Below are positions 1 to 8,790 of a DNA stretch of 57,859 nt, piece by piece. Numbering within the stretch: position 1 is the stretch's first letter; the number at the start of each line of letters is the position of its first letter. Both the position numbers and the translations under genes were made by a program. This stretch comes from Paraglaciecola sp. (GTDB taxonomy: Bacteria; Pseudomonadota; Gammaproteobacteria; Enterobacterales; Alteromonadaceae): NCBI RefSeq assembly GCF_030730205.1, contig NZ_JANQVQ010000029.1, positions 70,666-128,524 on the forward strand. Reading direction: 5' to 3'. Below the pieces are notes generated by a model. It was not told the origin of the DNA. It made no database searches and saw nothing but the letters and a program-made list of their open reading frames with translations.

Positions 1-297
1 AGATAAACTGGCATGTCTTGCACTAATAGCCAGATTATACCAATAAAACGCTTGTTCTTGTTTTTCATAGTTAGCAATGTTCGCTTGTAAATCCAGTAAA
101 TCGATTCTTACTTGCTTTACGTCTACCTGACTTAAACCACTCGATAAAAACTCAAACAGACGTTCATCCACCAAGCTCTCTGTATATGTAATGTCCTTGA
201 AACTTTGGTTTTCTTGAGCTTCACTTTTGAGCTCTGCACTTAAAAAGTAACAGACTACAGACAGAGTGATGGAGCATAACAATCTAGACATTTTCAT
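1..297 (-). CDS. Partial exported protein of unknown function (C-terminus outside window)
   Basis: An open frame runs leftward from an ATG at 297 to the window edge, giving 99 residues without a stop. The first ~22 residues (MKMSRLLCSITLSVVCYFLS...) look like a Sec signal peptide with a short basic start and a hydrophobic core, so the product is probably exported. The rest is polar and helical. A stretch near the edge (KQEQAFYWYNLAISARHA) resembles the helix pattern of TPR/Sel1 repeats, but one copy is not enough to assign a family. A second ATG two codons later is an equally possible start. The gene diverges from the CBS-domain gene to its right. I do not recognise the protein. Confidence 0.5.
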   Translation of the reverse strand, partial: MKMSRLLCSITLSVVCYFLSAELKSEAQENQSFKDITYTESLVDERLFEFLSSGLSQVDVKQVRIDLLDLQANIANYEKQEQAFYWYNLAISARHASLS

Positions 298-343
298 TCC
301 TGAGCTATAGTTGACTTATCCCCGATTTGTAACAAAAGCCATG

Positions 344-371
344 TTTACAAAATCTTGGAGTGAAGTATAAA
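344..371 (+). promoter_or_regulatory. Candidate sigma-70 promoter for the CBS-domain gene
   Basis: TTTACA at 344-349 and TATAAA at 366-371 are separated by 16 bases, close to the sigma-70 optimum. Transcription would start near 379 and give a leader of about 58 bases before the ATG at 437. Assigned by eye from the two hexamers only. Confidence 0.4.
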
Positions 372-391
372 ATTTTGCGACCAGACTTACC

Positions 392-409
392 TTAACACCA
401 GAGTGTTAA
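392..409. repeat. Perfect inverted repeat in the leader of the CBS-domain gene
   Basis: TTAACAC-CAGA-GTGTTAA has 7-base arms with no mismatch and a 4-base spacer. It lies between the candidate promoter and the ribosome-binding site. It could be a repressor site or a small RNA hairpin in the 5' leader. There is no T-run after it, so a terminator is unlikely. Confidence 0.45.
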
Positions 410-436
410 ATTTACCCATAAAAATAGGTGGTATCA

Positions 437-856
437 ATGGAATCTTTAAATGTCAGTGATCACATGAATCTTCGTCCTGTCACTTTTAATAGCGAAATGA
501 CCGTAGCAGAAGCGGTTGAAAAACTGCTGCAGAGTCGTCAGACAGGCGGCCCTGTTATTGATGGGCAAAATAAAGTAATCGGTTTTTTATCTGAGCAAGA
601 CTGTTTAGTTCAGATGCTTGAGTCAAGTTATTATCGAGAACAGGTGGCCCATGTAAAGGATGTGATGCGAGTTGAAGTGATTGCGGTTAAGCCCTATTTG
701 TCAGTTATTGAATTAGCCCAACGTATGTTAACTGAAAAACCGAAAGTGTATCCCATAGTGGACGATGATGGCTTTTTATTGGGTACAATCAACCGTTCAG
801 CCCTGCTTAATGCCATTGATTTACATTTACGTGATGGTTACAAAAACGCGGTTTAA
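437..856 (+). CDS. Stand-alone CBS-domain pair protein
   Basis: A 139-residue cytoplasmic protein made of two CBS motifs (about residues 5-60 and 75-130) and nothing else. Each has the usual pattern: a start like VSDHMNLRP or VKDVMRVEV, an amphipathic helix (VAEAVEKLLQ; VIELAQRML), then a hydrophobic strand and turn such as GPVIDGQNKVIGFLSEQD. CBS pairs form Bateman modules that bind adenine nucleotides and usually regulate a partner protein; no partner domain is present here, so ligand and target are unknown. I chose the ATG at 437 over the in-frame GTG at 428 because AGGTGG lies 5 bases before the ATG and would overlap the GTG. It stands alone, 63 bases before hrpA. Confidence 0.85.
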   Translation: MESLNVSDHMNLRPVTFNSEMTVAEAVEKLLQSRQTGGPVIDGQNKVIGFLSEQDCLVQMLESSYYREQVAHVKDVMRVEVIAVKPYLSVIELAQRMLTEKPKVYPIVDDDGFLLGTINRSALLNAIDLHLRDGYKNAV

Positions 857-919
857 TCGCTGGTAATTTATAGGCGCTTCTTTTACGATCGACATTGTCG
901 TTAACTAAGAGAAGCTCCA

Positions 920-3900
920 TTGTCTGACCGCGCAAACATATCACCTGCTATTACTTCAAAGCTTATATATGCACAGATTAATCAGTGTTTATCGAAAGAC
1001 CGTTTTAAATTTCGGCAACGAGTAAAACGCCTAGACAAGGCTGACTACGAAAAAACCAGTGAAAAACTGCAAAGCGTGTTGCTTGATATTGATCAATCAC
1101 TATCGGTAGTGCAGCGTAAACAGCTGAATCGACCCAATATTGATTATCCCGATTTACCCGTCAGCGAAAAAAAGCAAGAAATTGCTGAAGCGATTTCTGC
1201 TCATCAAGTGGTCATTGTGGCGGGTGAAACAGGGTCGGGTAAAACCACGCAAATTCCGAAAATATGCATGGAATTGGGTCGTGGTATACATGGTTTAATC
1301 GGCCATACCCAACCAAGACGACTTGCCGCCCGCACGGTGGCACAGCGTATTGCCCAAGAGTTACAGAGTGAATTAGGCCAGCACGTCGGTTTTAAAATCC
1401 GTTTTTCAGACAACGTCAGTGAAACCAGCTATATCAAACTGATGACTGACGGTATTTTGTTGGCTGAAATTCAACAAGACAGGTTTTTAAATCAATATGA
1501 CACCATCATTATCGACGAGGCACACGAGCGTAGCCTAAACATCGATTTTATTTTGGGCTACTTCAAACAACTGCTACCTAAGCGACCTGATTTAAAGCTT
1601 ATTATTACTTCTGCTACTATTGATCCTCTGCGTTTTTCGAAACACTTTGACGATGCCCCCGTTATTCAAGTGAGTGGCCGTACCTTTCCGGTAGAAATGC
1701 GTTATCGTCCATTAGACAGTCAAGATAATGATCAAACCCAAGGAATTATTGATGCGGTTAACGAGCTTTCGACTGAAAAGCCCGGCGATATATTGGTTTT
1801 TTTAAGCGGTGAGCGTGAAATTCGCGACACTGCTGATGCCTTAAATAAAGAGCAATTTCGCCATACAGAAGTGGTTCCGCTGTATGCACGTTTAAGTGTG
1901 AGCGAACAGAATAAAGTATTTCAATCCCATTCTGGCCGTCGCATTGTACTGGCCACTAACGTGGCTGAAACATCATTGACTGTTCCGGGTATTAAGTATG
2001 TCATAGATCCGGGTTTTGCCCGTATATCCCGTTACAGCGCGCGCAGTAAAGTGCAGCGCTTACCTATCGAAGCTATTTCACAAGCATCGGCTAATCAAAG
2101 GGCAGGGCGATGTGGTCGTGTGTCTGATGGTATTTGTATTCGCTTATACAGTGAAGATGACTACACTGCTCGGGCAGACTTTACTGATCCGGAGATACTG
2201 CGCACTAATCTAGCCTCGGTAATTTTACAAATGATGTCGCTGGGTTTAGGTAAAATTGATGATTTTCCTTTTGTCGAGGCCCCAGAGTCCCGCAACATTA
2301 ATGATGGCTTTCAATTACTTGAAGAATTAGGTGCAGTAGCCTCTAAACACAGTCGCTTAGAACTCACTGCTATTGGTAAACAACTCGCACGTTTACCCGT
2401 GGATCCTCGGTATGCGCGTATGGTGGTAGAAGCGGCGCGGTTAAATTGTGTATCAGAGGTACTGATTATTGCTGCGGGCTTAAGTATTCAAGACCCCCGA
2501 GAGCGCCCACAAGATAAACGTCAAGCGGCTGACGAGATGCACAGCGATTATCGCAGTAAAGAGTCTGATTTTGTCGGGTTTTTGTTGTTATGGCAGGATT
2601 TTAAGCAACAGCAAAAAGACTTGAGTGCGAATCAGCTGCGTACATGGTGTAAAAAACACTTCATTAACTATTTGCGTATGCGTGAATGGCAAGACATCGT
2701 TAGCCAACTGAAAAAGTCCGTCGCTGAATTGGGTTTTGGTATTAGCCATACTGAGGCAGATTATCAGGCTATTCACCAAGCGTTGGCATCCGGTTTATTG
2801 TCTCATCTTGGCTTTAAAGACAAAGAGCGCGAATATTTGGGCGCTAGAAACACTCGCTTTATGATTTTTCCGGGCTCTGGTCTGTCAAAAACGCAACCTA
2901 AGTGGACGATGGTGGCGGAGCTCGTTGAAACCTCGAGTTTATTTGGCCGAGTGGCCGCTAAAATTGAACCTGAATGGATTGAGCCTTTAGCCTCACATTT
3001 AAGTAAAACAGAATATTCAGAGCCTCATTGGTCAAAAAAACAAGGCGTAGTGCAGGCATTTGAAAAAGTCACCTTATTTGGTTTAGTTCTTGTAGCGCAA
3101 AGACGACGCACCTATAGCACCATTGATCCGGTGATCAGCAGAGAGATTTTCATTCGTGAAGCCTTAGTAAATCTAGATACCAAGTTAACCTTTGCTTTTT
3201 TACAACACAATCAAAAAATCGTTACTGACATTGAAGCCTTAGAAGAAAAAAGCCGCCGCCGTGATTTATTAGTTGACGAAGACACTTTAATTGATTTTTA
3301 TGCTGAAAGACTTCCCGAACATGTATGCAGTGATGCGAGTTTTAAAAAATGGTGGCAAAAACAGAGTCTAGTGGCGCCTGCGTTTTTAAATTTTGATCCT
3401 GAAGCCTTAATTAAAAAAGATGCCTCGCATATTGATGCCCACTCTTTTCCAGAAACTTATCGCCAAGACAACTTACGATTAGTCCTGCAATATCATTTTG
3501 AGCCAACAGACATTGATGATGGCGTTAGTTTAATAGTGCCGCTGGCGCTATTGAATCAACTAGAAAATAAAGGCTTTGATTGGTTAATTCCTGGATTACG
3601 CCATGAGTTAATTGTGGCGCTGATTAAGGGCTTACCTAAGCGATTAAGACGAAATTTTGTGCCAGCTCCAAATTACGCTGATGCTTGTTTGGCTGATTTA
3701 AGCCCTATTGATAAAAAGGGGCAGTTTGTTCCGTTTTTAGAGGCATTATCTTTAAAATTAAAGAGAATGACAGGTATTGAAGTTAGTGATGAAGAGTGGC
3801 AAGTGGCGAGTTTACCCAAACATTTGCGCTTTAATTTTAAGGTACTAGATGAGCAAGGTAAGTTGCTGCGCCAAGGACGGGATTTGCACGAATTGCAACA

Positions 3901-4828
3901 CAGCTTACAAGGTCAGGTTAAGCAGAGCTTACAAAAAGTCGCAACCCCTGATTTAGAGCAAAAAGGACTCAGTGAGTGGGCTTTTGATGTTTTACCCAAA
4001 GAATATATCAGCAAGAGTGCCGGTTATGAAATTAAAGCTTATCCCGCTTTAGTTAACGAAGGTAAAACTGTTGGAATTAAACTGTTTGAACAAGCTCATC
4101 TCGCTAAATCGTCCCATAAAACAGGATTACGTCAACTGGTGGTACTCGCTATTCCATCACCCATTAAGTACTTGCAAGAAAAGCTACCCAATAAAGCTAA
4201 GTTGGGTTTGTATTTTAATCCATTTGGACAAATTCAAACCTTAATTGACGACTGTATTAATGCCGGTGTTGATAAACTTATCGGCGATTTTAGCCAAAAG
4301 AACGCAACTGACATACGCAGTAAAAATGAATTTTTAGCGTGTTGTGACTATGTCCGCCAAGACATTAATGAATTGGTTTTAGCTATCGCCAACAAGGTTG
4401 AGGTAGGTTTGACTACCGCTCACGGTATCAATAAAAAAATGAAGGGCAATGTACCTTTAACTATGATCCATGCTCACAGCGATATTAAGCAACATTTGGA
4501 CTCTTTGGTTTTTCCTCAATTTGTCAGTGTCATTGGCGTAGATAAGCTAGTGGATTGGCAGCGTTATATCGAGGGCATAAAGCGCCGGTTTGAAAAACTG
4601 CCTATCGATCCGATAAAAGATAAACTTCATCAACTTAATATCGAGAAAGTACAGGCTGAGTACGTAAAAAAATGTCAACAAATCCCTTTAGGAAAAGAGA
4701 TACCCGCAGAGTTAGCAGAAGTGAGATGGCTAATTGAAGAGTTGCGAATTTCGTTTTTTGCGCAGCAATTAGGAACGAATGTGCCTATTTCAACAAAACG
4801 TATCGCAAATCAGCTGGCAAGTATCTAA
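920..4828 (+). CDS. hrpA: ATP-dependent RNA helicase HrpA (DEAH box)
   Basis: 1302 residues, nearly the length of E. coli HrpA (about 1300). The helicase core has Walker A GETGSGKTT at 102-110, the DEAH box at 199-202, SAT at 231-233 and motif VI QRAGRCGR at 392-399. Winged-helix/HA2 and OB-fold regions follow, then the long C-terminal region (DUF3418) that marks HrpA. The protein unwinds RNA using ATP in the cytoplasm; E. coli HrpA has been linked to mRNA processing and to rescue of stalled, collided ribosomes. Translation appears to begin at TTG 920, with AAGAGAAG a few bases upstream; no better in-frame ATG exists near the conserved start. Codon use is like its neighbours and there is no sign of damage. 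Confidence 0.95.
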   Translation: MSDRANISPAITSKLIYAQINQCLSKDRFKFRQRVKRLDKADYEKTSEKLQSVLLDIDQSLSVVQRKQLNRPNIDYPDLPVSEKKQEIAEAISAHQVVIVAGETGSGKTTQIPKICMELGRGIHGLIGHTQPRRLAARTVAQRIAQELQSELGQHVGFKIRFSDNVSETSYIKLMTDGILLAEIQQDRFLNQYDTIIIDEAHERSLNIDFILGYFKQLLPKRPDLKLIITSATIDPLRFSKHFDDAPVIQVSGRTFPVEMRYRPLDSQDNDQTQGIIDAVNELSTEKPGDILVFLSGEREIRDTADALNKEQFRHTEVVPLYARLSVSEQNKVFQSHSGRRIVLATNVAETSLTVPGIKYVIDPGFARISRYSARSKVQRLPIEAISQASANQRAGRCGRVSDGICIRLYSEDDYTARADFTDPEILRTNLASVILQMMSLGLGKIDDFPFVEAPESRNINDGFQLLEELGAVASKHSRLELTAIGKQLARLPVDPRYARMVVEAARLNCVSEVLIIAAGLSIQDPRERPQDKRQAADEMHSDYRSKESDFVGFLLLWQDFKQQQKDLSANQLRTWCKKHFINYLRMREWQDIVSQLKKSVAELGFGISHTEADYQAIHQALASGLLSHLGFKDKEREYLGARNTRFMIFPGSGLSKTQPKWTMVAELVETSSLFGRVAAKIEPEWIEPLASHLSKTEYSEPHWSKKQGVVQAFEKVTLFGLVLVAQRRRTYSTIDPVISREIFIREALVNLDTKLTFAFLQHNQKIVTDIEALEEKSRRRDLLVDEDTLIDFYAERLPEHVCSDASFKKWWQKQSLVAPAFLNFDPEALIKKDASHIDAHSFPETYRQDNLRLVLQYHFEPTDIDDGVSLIVPLALLNQLENKGFDWLIPGLRHELIVALIKGLPKRLRRNFVPAPNYADACLADLSPIDKKGQFVPFLEALSLKLKRMTGIEVSDEEWQVASLPKHLRFNFKVLDEQGKLLRQGRDLHELQHSLQGQVKQSLQKVATPDLEQKGLSEWAFDVLPKEYISKSAGYEIKAYPALVNEGKTVGIKLFEQAHLAKSSHKTGLRQLVVLAIPSPIKYLQEKLPNKAKLGLYFNPFGQIQTLIDDCINAGVDKLIGDFSQKNATDIRSKNEFLACCDYVRQDINELVLAIANKVEVGLTTAHGINKKMKGNVPLTMIHAHSDIKQHLDSLVFPQFVSVIGVDKLVDWQRYIEGIKRRFEKLPIDPIKDKLHQLNIEKVQAEYVKKCQQIPLGKEIPAELAEVRWLIEELRISFFAQQLGTNVPISTKRIANQLASI

Positions 4829-4837
4829 TTTAAGTCG

Positions 4838-4866
4838 TTGACTTTATTTTACACTCACCCTATAAA
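4838..4866 (+). promoter_or_regulatory. Strong sigma-70 promoter for the PilZ gene
   Basis: TTGACT at 4838-4843, a spacer of exactly 17 bases, and TATAAA at 4861-4866. This is close to the consensus and sits just after the hrpA stop, so the PilZ gene has its own promoter, with a start near 4873 and a ~30-base leader. Confidence 0.7.
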
Positions 4867-4902
4867 CAGGGGGTGCAATAATAAAACAGGAAGAGGTATC
4901 TG

Positions 4903-5205
4903 ATGTTAGGTTATGACGATAAGCGCAATTTTTTTCGGATGATGATTAACTCGCCATGTGAAATAGTGGTAAGTGATGATGAGTCAACGCGGTCCCTACA
5001 AACAGTGTGTAAAGATATTAGTGCTACAGGGATGTCGTTTGAATTGGACGAAAGTTCTTTAGAAATAGGAACTTTTGTTAATGTACATATAGCCTCTACC
5101 AGCAGTCAGATCCCTTCTTTGTCTGCCAGTGCCAGAGTGGTACGGTGTGAAGCCAACGGTGAAAATTCTTGTGTTATAGGTGTTGAAATTATCGAGATGA
5201 AATAA
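4903..5205 (+). CDS. Single-domain PilZ protein (c-di-GMP receptor)
   Basis: A 100-residue PilZ domain. Both c-di-GMP-binding signatures are intact: RxxxR at R8-R12 (RNFFR) and DxSxxG at D38-S40-G43 (DISATG). Single-domain PilZ proteins act as cyclic di-GMP receptors that pass the signal to motility, surface or secretion machinery by protein contact; the partner cannot be read from the sequence. The start ATG has GGAAGAGG upstream. The gene has its own promoter and converges on rlmI. A diguanylate cyclase response regulator lies 2.3 kb away, but nothing in the sequence links the two directly. Confidence 0.9.
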   Translation: MLGYDDKRNFFRMMINSPCEIVVSDDESTRSLQTVCKDISATGMSFELDESSLEIGTFVNVHIASTSSQIPSLSASARVVRCEANGENSCVIGVEIIEMK

Positions 5206-5206
5206 G

Positions 5207-5245
5207 CTCAACACCTAAGGTTGAGGTCTTAAGTATTAAGGCCTC
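5207..5245. terminator. Overlapping hairpins between convergent pilZ-domain and rlmI genes
   Basis: Two stems share bases. The first is CTCAAC (5207-5212) with GTTGAG (5220-5225). The second is GAGGTCTTAA (5223-5232) with TTAAGGCCTC (5236-5245), 10 pairs including one G-U. They cannot form together. Neither is followed by a clear T-run, so termination function is inferred mainly from the convergent setting. Confidence 0.4.
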
Positions 5246-6431
5246 AAATGACTCGGCATACCAATCCTTTTAAATAAAATCCTTCTGGATAGGCAGAACC
5301 TACGGGGTGGTCAGCAGCTTGTCCTAAGCGCTCAATAAATTGCACTTCTCTTCCTGCGTCTAAGGCCGCATCTGCGACTACTTTTTGAAATAGTTCAAAT
5401 GACAATAAGCCAGAACAGCTAAAAGTACATAATATGCCACCGGGCTCCATAATTTGCATGGCTAACATATTAATATCTTTATACCCTCGACAGCCTCTGA
5501 CTAAAGAATTTTTAGACTCTATAAACTTGGGTGGGTCGAGGATGATTTGTTCAAACTTTCGGCCCTCTTGTTTGTAGTCACGAAGGGCTTGAAATACATC
5601 GGCGTTAATAAAATCACACTTTGCCGTGTCAAGACCGTTTACTTCAACGTTGCGCTTAGCTGTTTCTAGGGCTAGGTCAGAGACGTCTAAATTGGTCACA
5701 TGCTCTGCGCCTGAGGCGAGAGCATAACTGCCAAAAGTGCCAGTGTAACAAAAACAGTTAAGGACCTTTTTGTTGCGTGCGTATTTAGCGGCAATCGCAC
5801 GGTTATCTCGTTGGTCGAGATAAAATCCAGTTTTGTGCCCTTGTTTTACGTTGACGATAATTTTGATACCGTTTTCTTCGATGATTACTTCGTCAGGAAC
5901 CTCGCCGTGCAATACCTGCATTAACTCTGGCAACCCTTCTTTTTTACGCACAGATACATCACTGCGTTCGTAAATAACCGCATCAGGAAACTCTTTTAAT
6001 AGGGCCCAGACGATTTTGTCGCGGTGCTTTTCTGCTCCCGCAGATAAAAGCTGGCATACAAAGACATGGTTGTAGCGATCGATAGTGACACCGGGTAGAC
6101 CGTCAGATTCGGCTGCAATAAGGCGATAGCCAGTCAGACCATGACGGGCGATAATATCCTCACGTCCCGCCTGAGCTCGGGCAATACGACGTTGGAAAAA
6201 ACCATTATCAATCACTTCTTTTTGTTCGAAGGTCCAAATACGAATTTGAATTTGTGATTCTGGTGACCACGCACCGCGGCCCAACCAAGCACCCTCTGAA
6301 CTAAACACATCAACCGTATCACCGGAATTTAAACGACCGACTTGTTTGTCGATGGCCCGGGTAAATATCCAAGGATGGCGACGCAATAAAGATTTTTCCC
6401 TTTCGGGCTGCAAAATAACACTAGAAGACAT
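5244..6431 (-). CDS. rlmI: 23S rRNA m5C1962 methyltransferase RlmI
   Basis: 395 residues, matching E. coli RlmI (396) along its length. An N-terminal PUA domain ([13 protein letters not shown]... at the start) binds RNA. It is followed by the linker and a Rossmann-fold methyltransferase with the SAM loop [14 protein letters not shown], the DPPKF motif and the catalytic cysteine in TFSCSG. The enzyme transfers methyl from S-adenosylmethionine to C1962 of 23S rRNA. I placed the start at ATG 6431 rather than GTG 6443: the family begins at this Met and AAGAG lies about 10 bases upstream, too close to serve the GTG. It converges with the PilZ gene and diverges from the quinone oxidoreductase gene. 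Confidence 0.93.
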   Translation of the reverse strand: MSSSVILQPEREKSLLRRHPWIFTRAIDKQVGRLNSGDTVDVFSSEGAWLGRGAWSPESQIQIRIWTFEQKEVIDNGFFQRRIARAQAGREDIIARHGLTGYRLIAAESDGLPGVTIDRYNHVFVCQLLSAGAEKHRDKIVWALLKEFPDAVIYERSDVSVRKKEGLPELMQVLHGEVPDEVIIEENGIKIIVNVKQGHKTGFYLDQRDNRAIAAKYARNKKVLNCFCYTGTFGSYALASGAEHVTNLDVSDLALETAKRNVEVNGLDTAKCDFINADVFQALRDYKQEGRKFEQIILDPPKFIESKNSLVRGCRGYKDINMLAMQIMEPGGILCTFSCSGLLSFELFQKVVADAALDAGREVQFIERLGQAADHPVGSAYPEGFYLKGLVCRVI

Positions 6432-6505
6432 AAAGTAGAGCACTCTTAAATTTTCGTAAATTGTACCTAAGGTTTACAGCAAGCTACACACAATAAGGTA
6501 ATTAA

Positions 6506-7486
6506 ATGCGTTTTATTGATTTTAACAGTGCAGACGAGACGAATACGTTATTTATTAATGAAACCTCAGTGCCTGAGTTGGAAACAGGTCAAGTACTAGT
6601 AAAAGTCGCGGCGTTTGGTATTAATCGTGCGGATATTTTGCAAAAAAAGGGCCAATACCCACCACCTGTAGGTGAAAGCCCCATCCTGGGTTTAGAGATG
6701 GCTGGTGAGATTGTCGAAATGCCGGCTGAACTCATGACTTCTTCATCGTTTAAAATCGGCGACAGAGTGTATGGTTTAGTGGCGGGCGGTGCTTATGCAG
6801 AGTATGTGGCGGTGGATGTGCAGCATTTATTAGCAACGCCAAGCTCGTTAACAGATGATGAAGCTGCAGGGGTCGCAGAATGTTTTTTAACTGCCTACCA
6901 AAGCATGTTTGTTGAATACAATTTAGCAAAAAAGAGCAGGGTGTTGATCCACGCAGGGGCCAGTGGCGTCGGCTTGGCGGCCACTCAGTTGGCTAAACAA
7001 TGGGACTGCCATATTGCAGTAACCGCCTCTAGCAGCGAAAAATTACACGTGTGTCAAAGCAACGGGGCGGCTTTACTGATCAACTACAAACAACAAGACT
7101 TTGTTGAAGCACTAAAGGCCCATGATAAACGAGATTTAATTATCGATTTTATTGGCGCTGACTATGTTAACCGTAATTTGTCTGTTGCCAATCAGGATGC
7201 TTGCATTATCCAGTTAGCCATGTTGGGCGGGCGCTATGCAGAAAAAATTGATATGGCCCAATTGCTTGGTAAACGAGTTACCTTAAAAGGCTCAACGTTA
7301 AGGAGTCGGACAGGTGACTATAAAGCCCATTTAGTGGCTGAGTTTGCCAAGCAGTTTGGCGATACATTGAGTAAGCAACTCATTAAGCCTAATATAGAGT
7401 TCTGTTATTCAGTGGATGAAATCAATACCGCTCATGCCCGCATGGAGAATAATCTCAACACCGGTAAATTAGTGGTCCACTGGTAA
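6506..7486 (+). CDS. NAD(P)H-quinone oxidoreductase, zinc-free MDR family (PIG3/QOR type)
   Basis: 326 residues with the medium-chain dehydrogenase fold. An N-terminal GroES-like domain (NRADILQKKGQYPPPVGESPILGLEMAG) is followed by a Rossmann domain with the nucleotide loop IHAGASGVGLAATQLA. The zinc-binding cysteines of alcohol dehydrogenases are absent, and the NRADILQ..GQYPPP motif is typical of the PIG3/zeta-crystallin group, which reduce quinones or other small enones with NADPH. The physiological substrate is unknown. Expressed alone; the gene ends 53 bases before the convergent cyclase gene, with a shared terminator in between. Confidence 0.85.
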   Translation: MRFIDFNSADETNTLFINETSVPELETGQVLVKVAAFGINRADILQKKGQYPPPVGESPILGLEMAGEIVEMPAELMTSSSFKIGDRVYGLVAGGAYAEYVAVDVQHLLATPSSLTDDEAAGVAECFLTAYQSMFVEYNLAKKSRVLIHAGASGVGLAATQLAKQWDCHIAVTASSSEKLHVCQSNGAALLINYKQQDFVEALKAHDKRDLIIDFIGADYVNRNLSVANQDACIIQLAMLGGRYAEKIDMAQLLGKRVTLKGSTLRSRTGDYKAHLVAEFAKQFGDTLSKQLIKPNIEFCYSVDEINTAHARMENNLNTGKLVVHW

Positions 7487-7501
7487 AAGATGATATGTAT
7501 T

Positions 7502-7537
7502 ACACGCAATTTTACCTTTATCAGTAAAACTGCGTGT
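7502..7537. terminator. Bidirectional terminator hairpin
   Basis: ACACGCAATTTTAC (7502-7515) pairs with GTAAAACTGCGTGT (7524-7537), 13 of 14 positions, around an 8-base loop. It lies between the convergent quinone oxidoreductase and response-regulator genes and its T- or A-rich arm edges would serve both strands. Confidence 0.7.
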
Positions 7538-7539
7538 TC

Positions 7540-8460
7540 TTATGTAGCACAGACCGTGTTTTTACCGGATGACTTGGCTTTATAAAGATGCTGATCAGCT
7601 TTTTCTAATAAATGTTGATGATCGTCGTGAATTTGTGGCAAACAGCTAGCGGCGCCAATACTGACTGTCACGACGGGGGCTGCATTAGACAGGTGATGGG
7701 GGATGTTTAATTGTTGTACATTTTGCAATATACAACGCGCGACGTTGATGGCTCCTTCTAATTCAGTATTAGGCAAAATACATAAAAACTCTTCACCACC
7801 ATAACGAGCCACTAAATCAAGAGGACGCTCTAAGCTTGTTTTAATGGCATTGGCCACCCGTTTAATACACTCATCACCATTAACATGGCCATAGTGATCG
7901 TTAAACTTTTTGAAGTTATCAATATCCACCATTAATAAAGAAATAGGCTTTTGAATGCGAATACTTGAGAGCCAATTTTCCACAAAACGCTCTTCTAGTA
8001 GAAGACGGTTACCAATACCAGTTAAACCATCTACCATAGCCAACGAGCGTAACTTGTCTGATTGACGTTTGAGTTCTATTTGGTTTTTGACCCGTGCTAA
8101 CGCAATTTTACTATCGATTGGTTTATGCACATAGTCGACACCACCGGAGGTAAAACCTTGCACTTCGCCTAGGGCATCTTCTGAGGCCGTGATAAAAATG
8201 ATTGGAATATGATGTAATCCCGGTGTTGCTTTAATTTGCTCACATAGTTCGTAACCATTAATGCTAGGCATCATCACATCTAACAAAATGACATCGGGCA
8301 ACACTTTTTTACATAACTCAAGGGCGCAGCCTTCATCAGTAGTCATAAAGACTTCGTAGTCATGCTTGAATATCTCATTGAGTTGAACCATCGACGAACT
8401 TTGGTCATCTACCAACAAAATATGGGGTTTGGTTCGTTCCGCGCTTAACAATTCTAACAA
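7540..8460 (-). CDS. Response regulator with diguanylate cyclase output (REC-GGDEF)
   Basis: 306 residues. The N-terminal receiver domain has the acidic pair D18-D19, phospho-acceptor D61 (in LLDVMMPS) and K113. The C-terminal GGDEF domain has the active signature GGEEF at 221-225. An RxxD inhibitory site (R212-D215) lies five residues before it, so product inhibition by c-di-GMP is expected. This architecture (PleD/WspR-like) makes c-di-GMP from two GTP when the receiver is phosphorylated; the cognate kinase is not in the window. The start is TTG 8460, supported by GAGG eight bases upstream; an overlapping ATGAGGATG in another frame stops at once. Confidence 0.9.
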   Translation of the reverse strand: MLELLSAERTKPHILLVDDQSSSMVQLNEIFKHDYEVFMTTDEGCALELCKKVLPDVILLDVMMPSINGYELCEQIKATPGLHHIPIIFITASEDALGEVQGFTSGGVDYVHKPIDSKIALARVKNQIELKRQSDKLRSLAMVDGLTGIGNRLLLEERFVENWLSSIRIQKPISLLMVDIDNFKKFNDHYGHVNGDECIKRVANAIKTSLERPLDLVARYGGEEFLCILPNTELEGAINVARCILQNVQQLNIPHHLSNAAPVVTVSIGAASCLPQIHDDHQHLLEKADQHLYKAKSSGKNTVCAT

Positions 8461-8790
8461 AATAGCATCCTCATTTAGATCGTTGCTGTGTTAATTTAAG
8501 CCCTCAAAATCTGAGGAAATTGTTAGTCAAACATTTTATTTGGTTTTACTTGCTCGCTTTACGACTAAAGAGCATCACAACAAATAACGGACTATAGCTA
8601 TCATTTTATTGCAATTTGATGATTTCGCCATTTATGGCCAACTAAATTTTATCTCCTATATCATTAATTTATAACGTGAAAATAAAAATCAGGGTAAACA
8701 CGCCCAGTAATTTACCCTAGATTAGCATGCTAGGTAGAAACCTTTCATTAAATAGTTTTGAGCGAAAACGTAAAGCAGCTCCCTTATTGC
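8461..8790. other. Intergenic region of 330 bases
   Basis: This is the gap between the start of the cyclase gene and the end of the hpx-like operon. Apart from the terminator at 8691-8718 it holds AT-rich sequence with no open frame that looks coding. The promoter of the cyclase gene should lie in 8470-8600, but I could not pick out convincing hexamers. Confidence 0.5.
8691..8718 (-). terminator. Rho-independent terminator of the hpx-like operon
   Basis: Read on the minus strand, AGGGTAAA and TTTACCCT form an 8-base-pair stem around a 12-base loop. GATTTTTATTTT follows directly. It lies about 73 bases after the stop of the allantoate amidohydrolase gene, the last gene of the operon. Confidence 0.75.

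Noticed and set aside
4856-4875. CACCC/GGGTG hairpin around the -10 of the PilZ promoter
   Set aside because: Only five pairs with a 10-base loop overlapping the promoter; better explained by the promoter itself.
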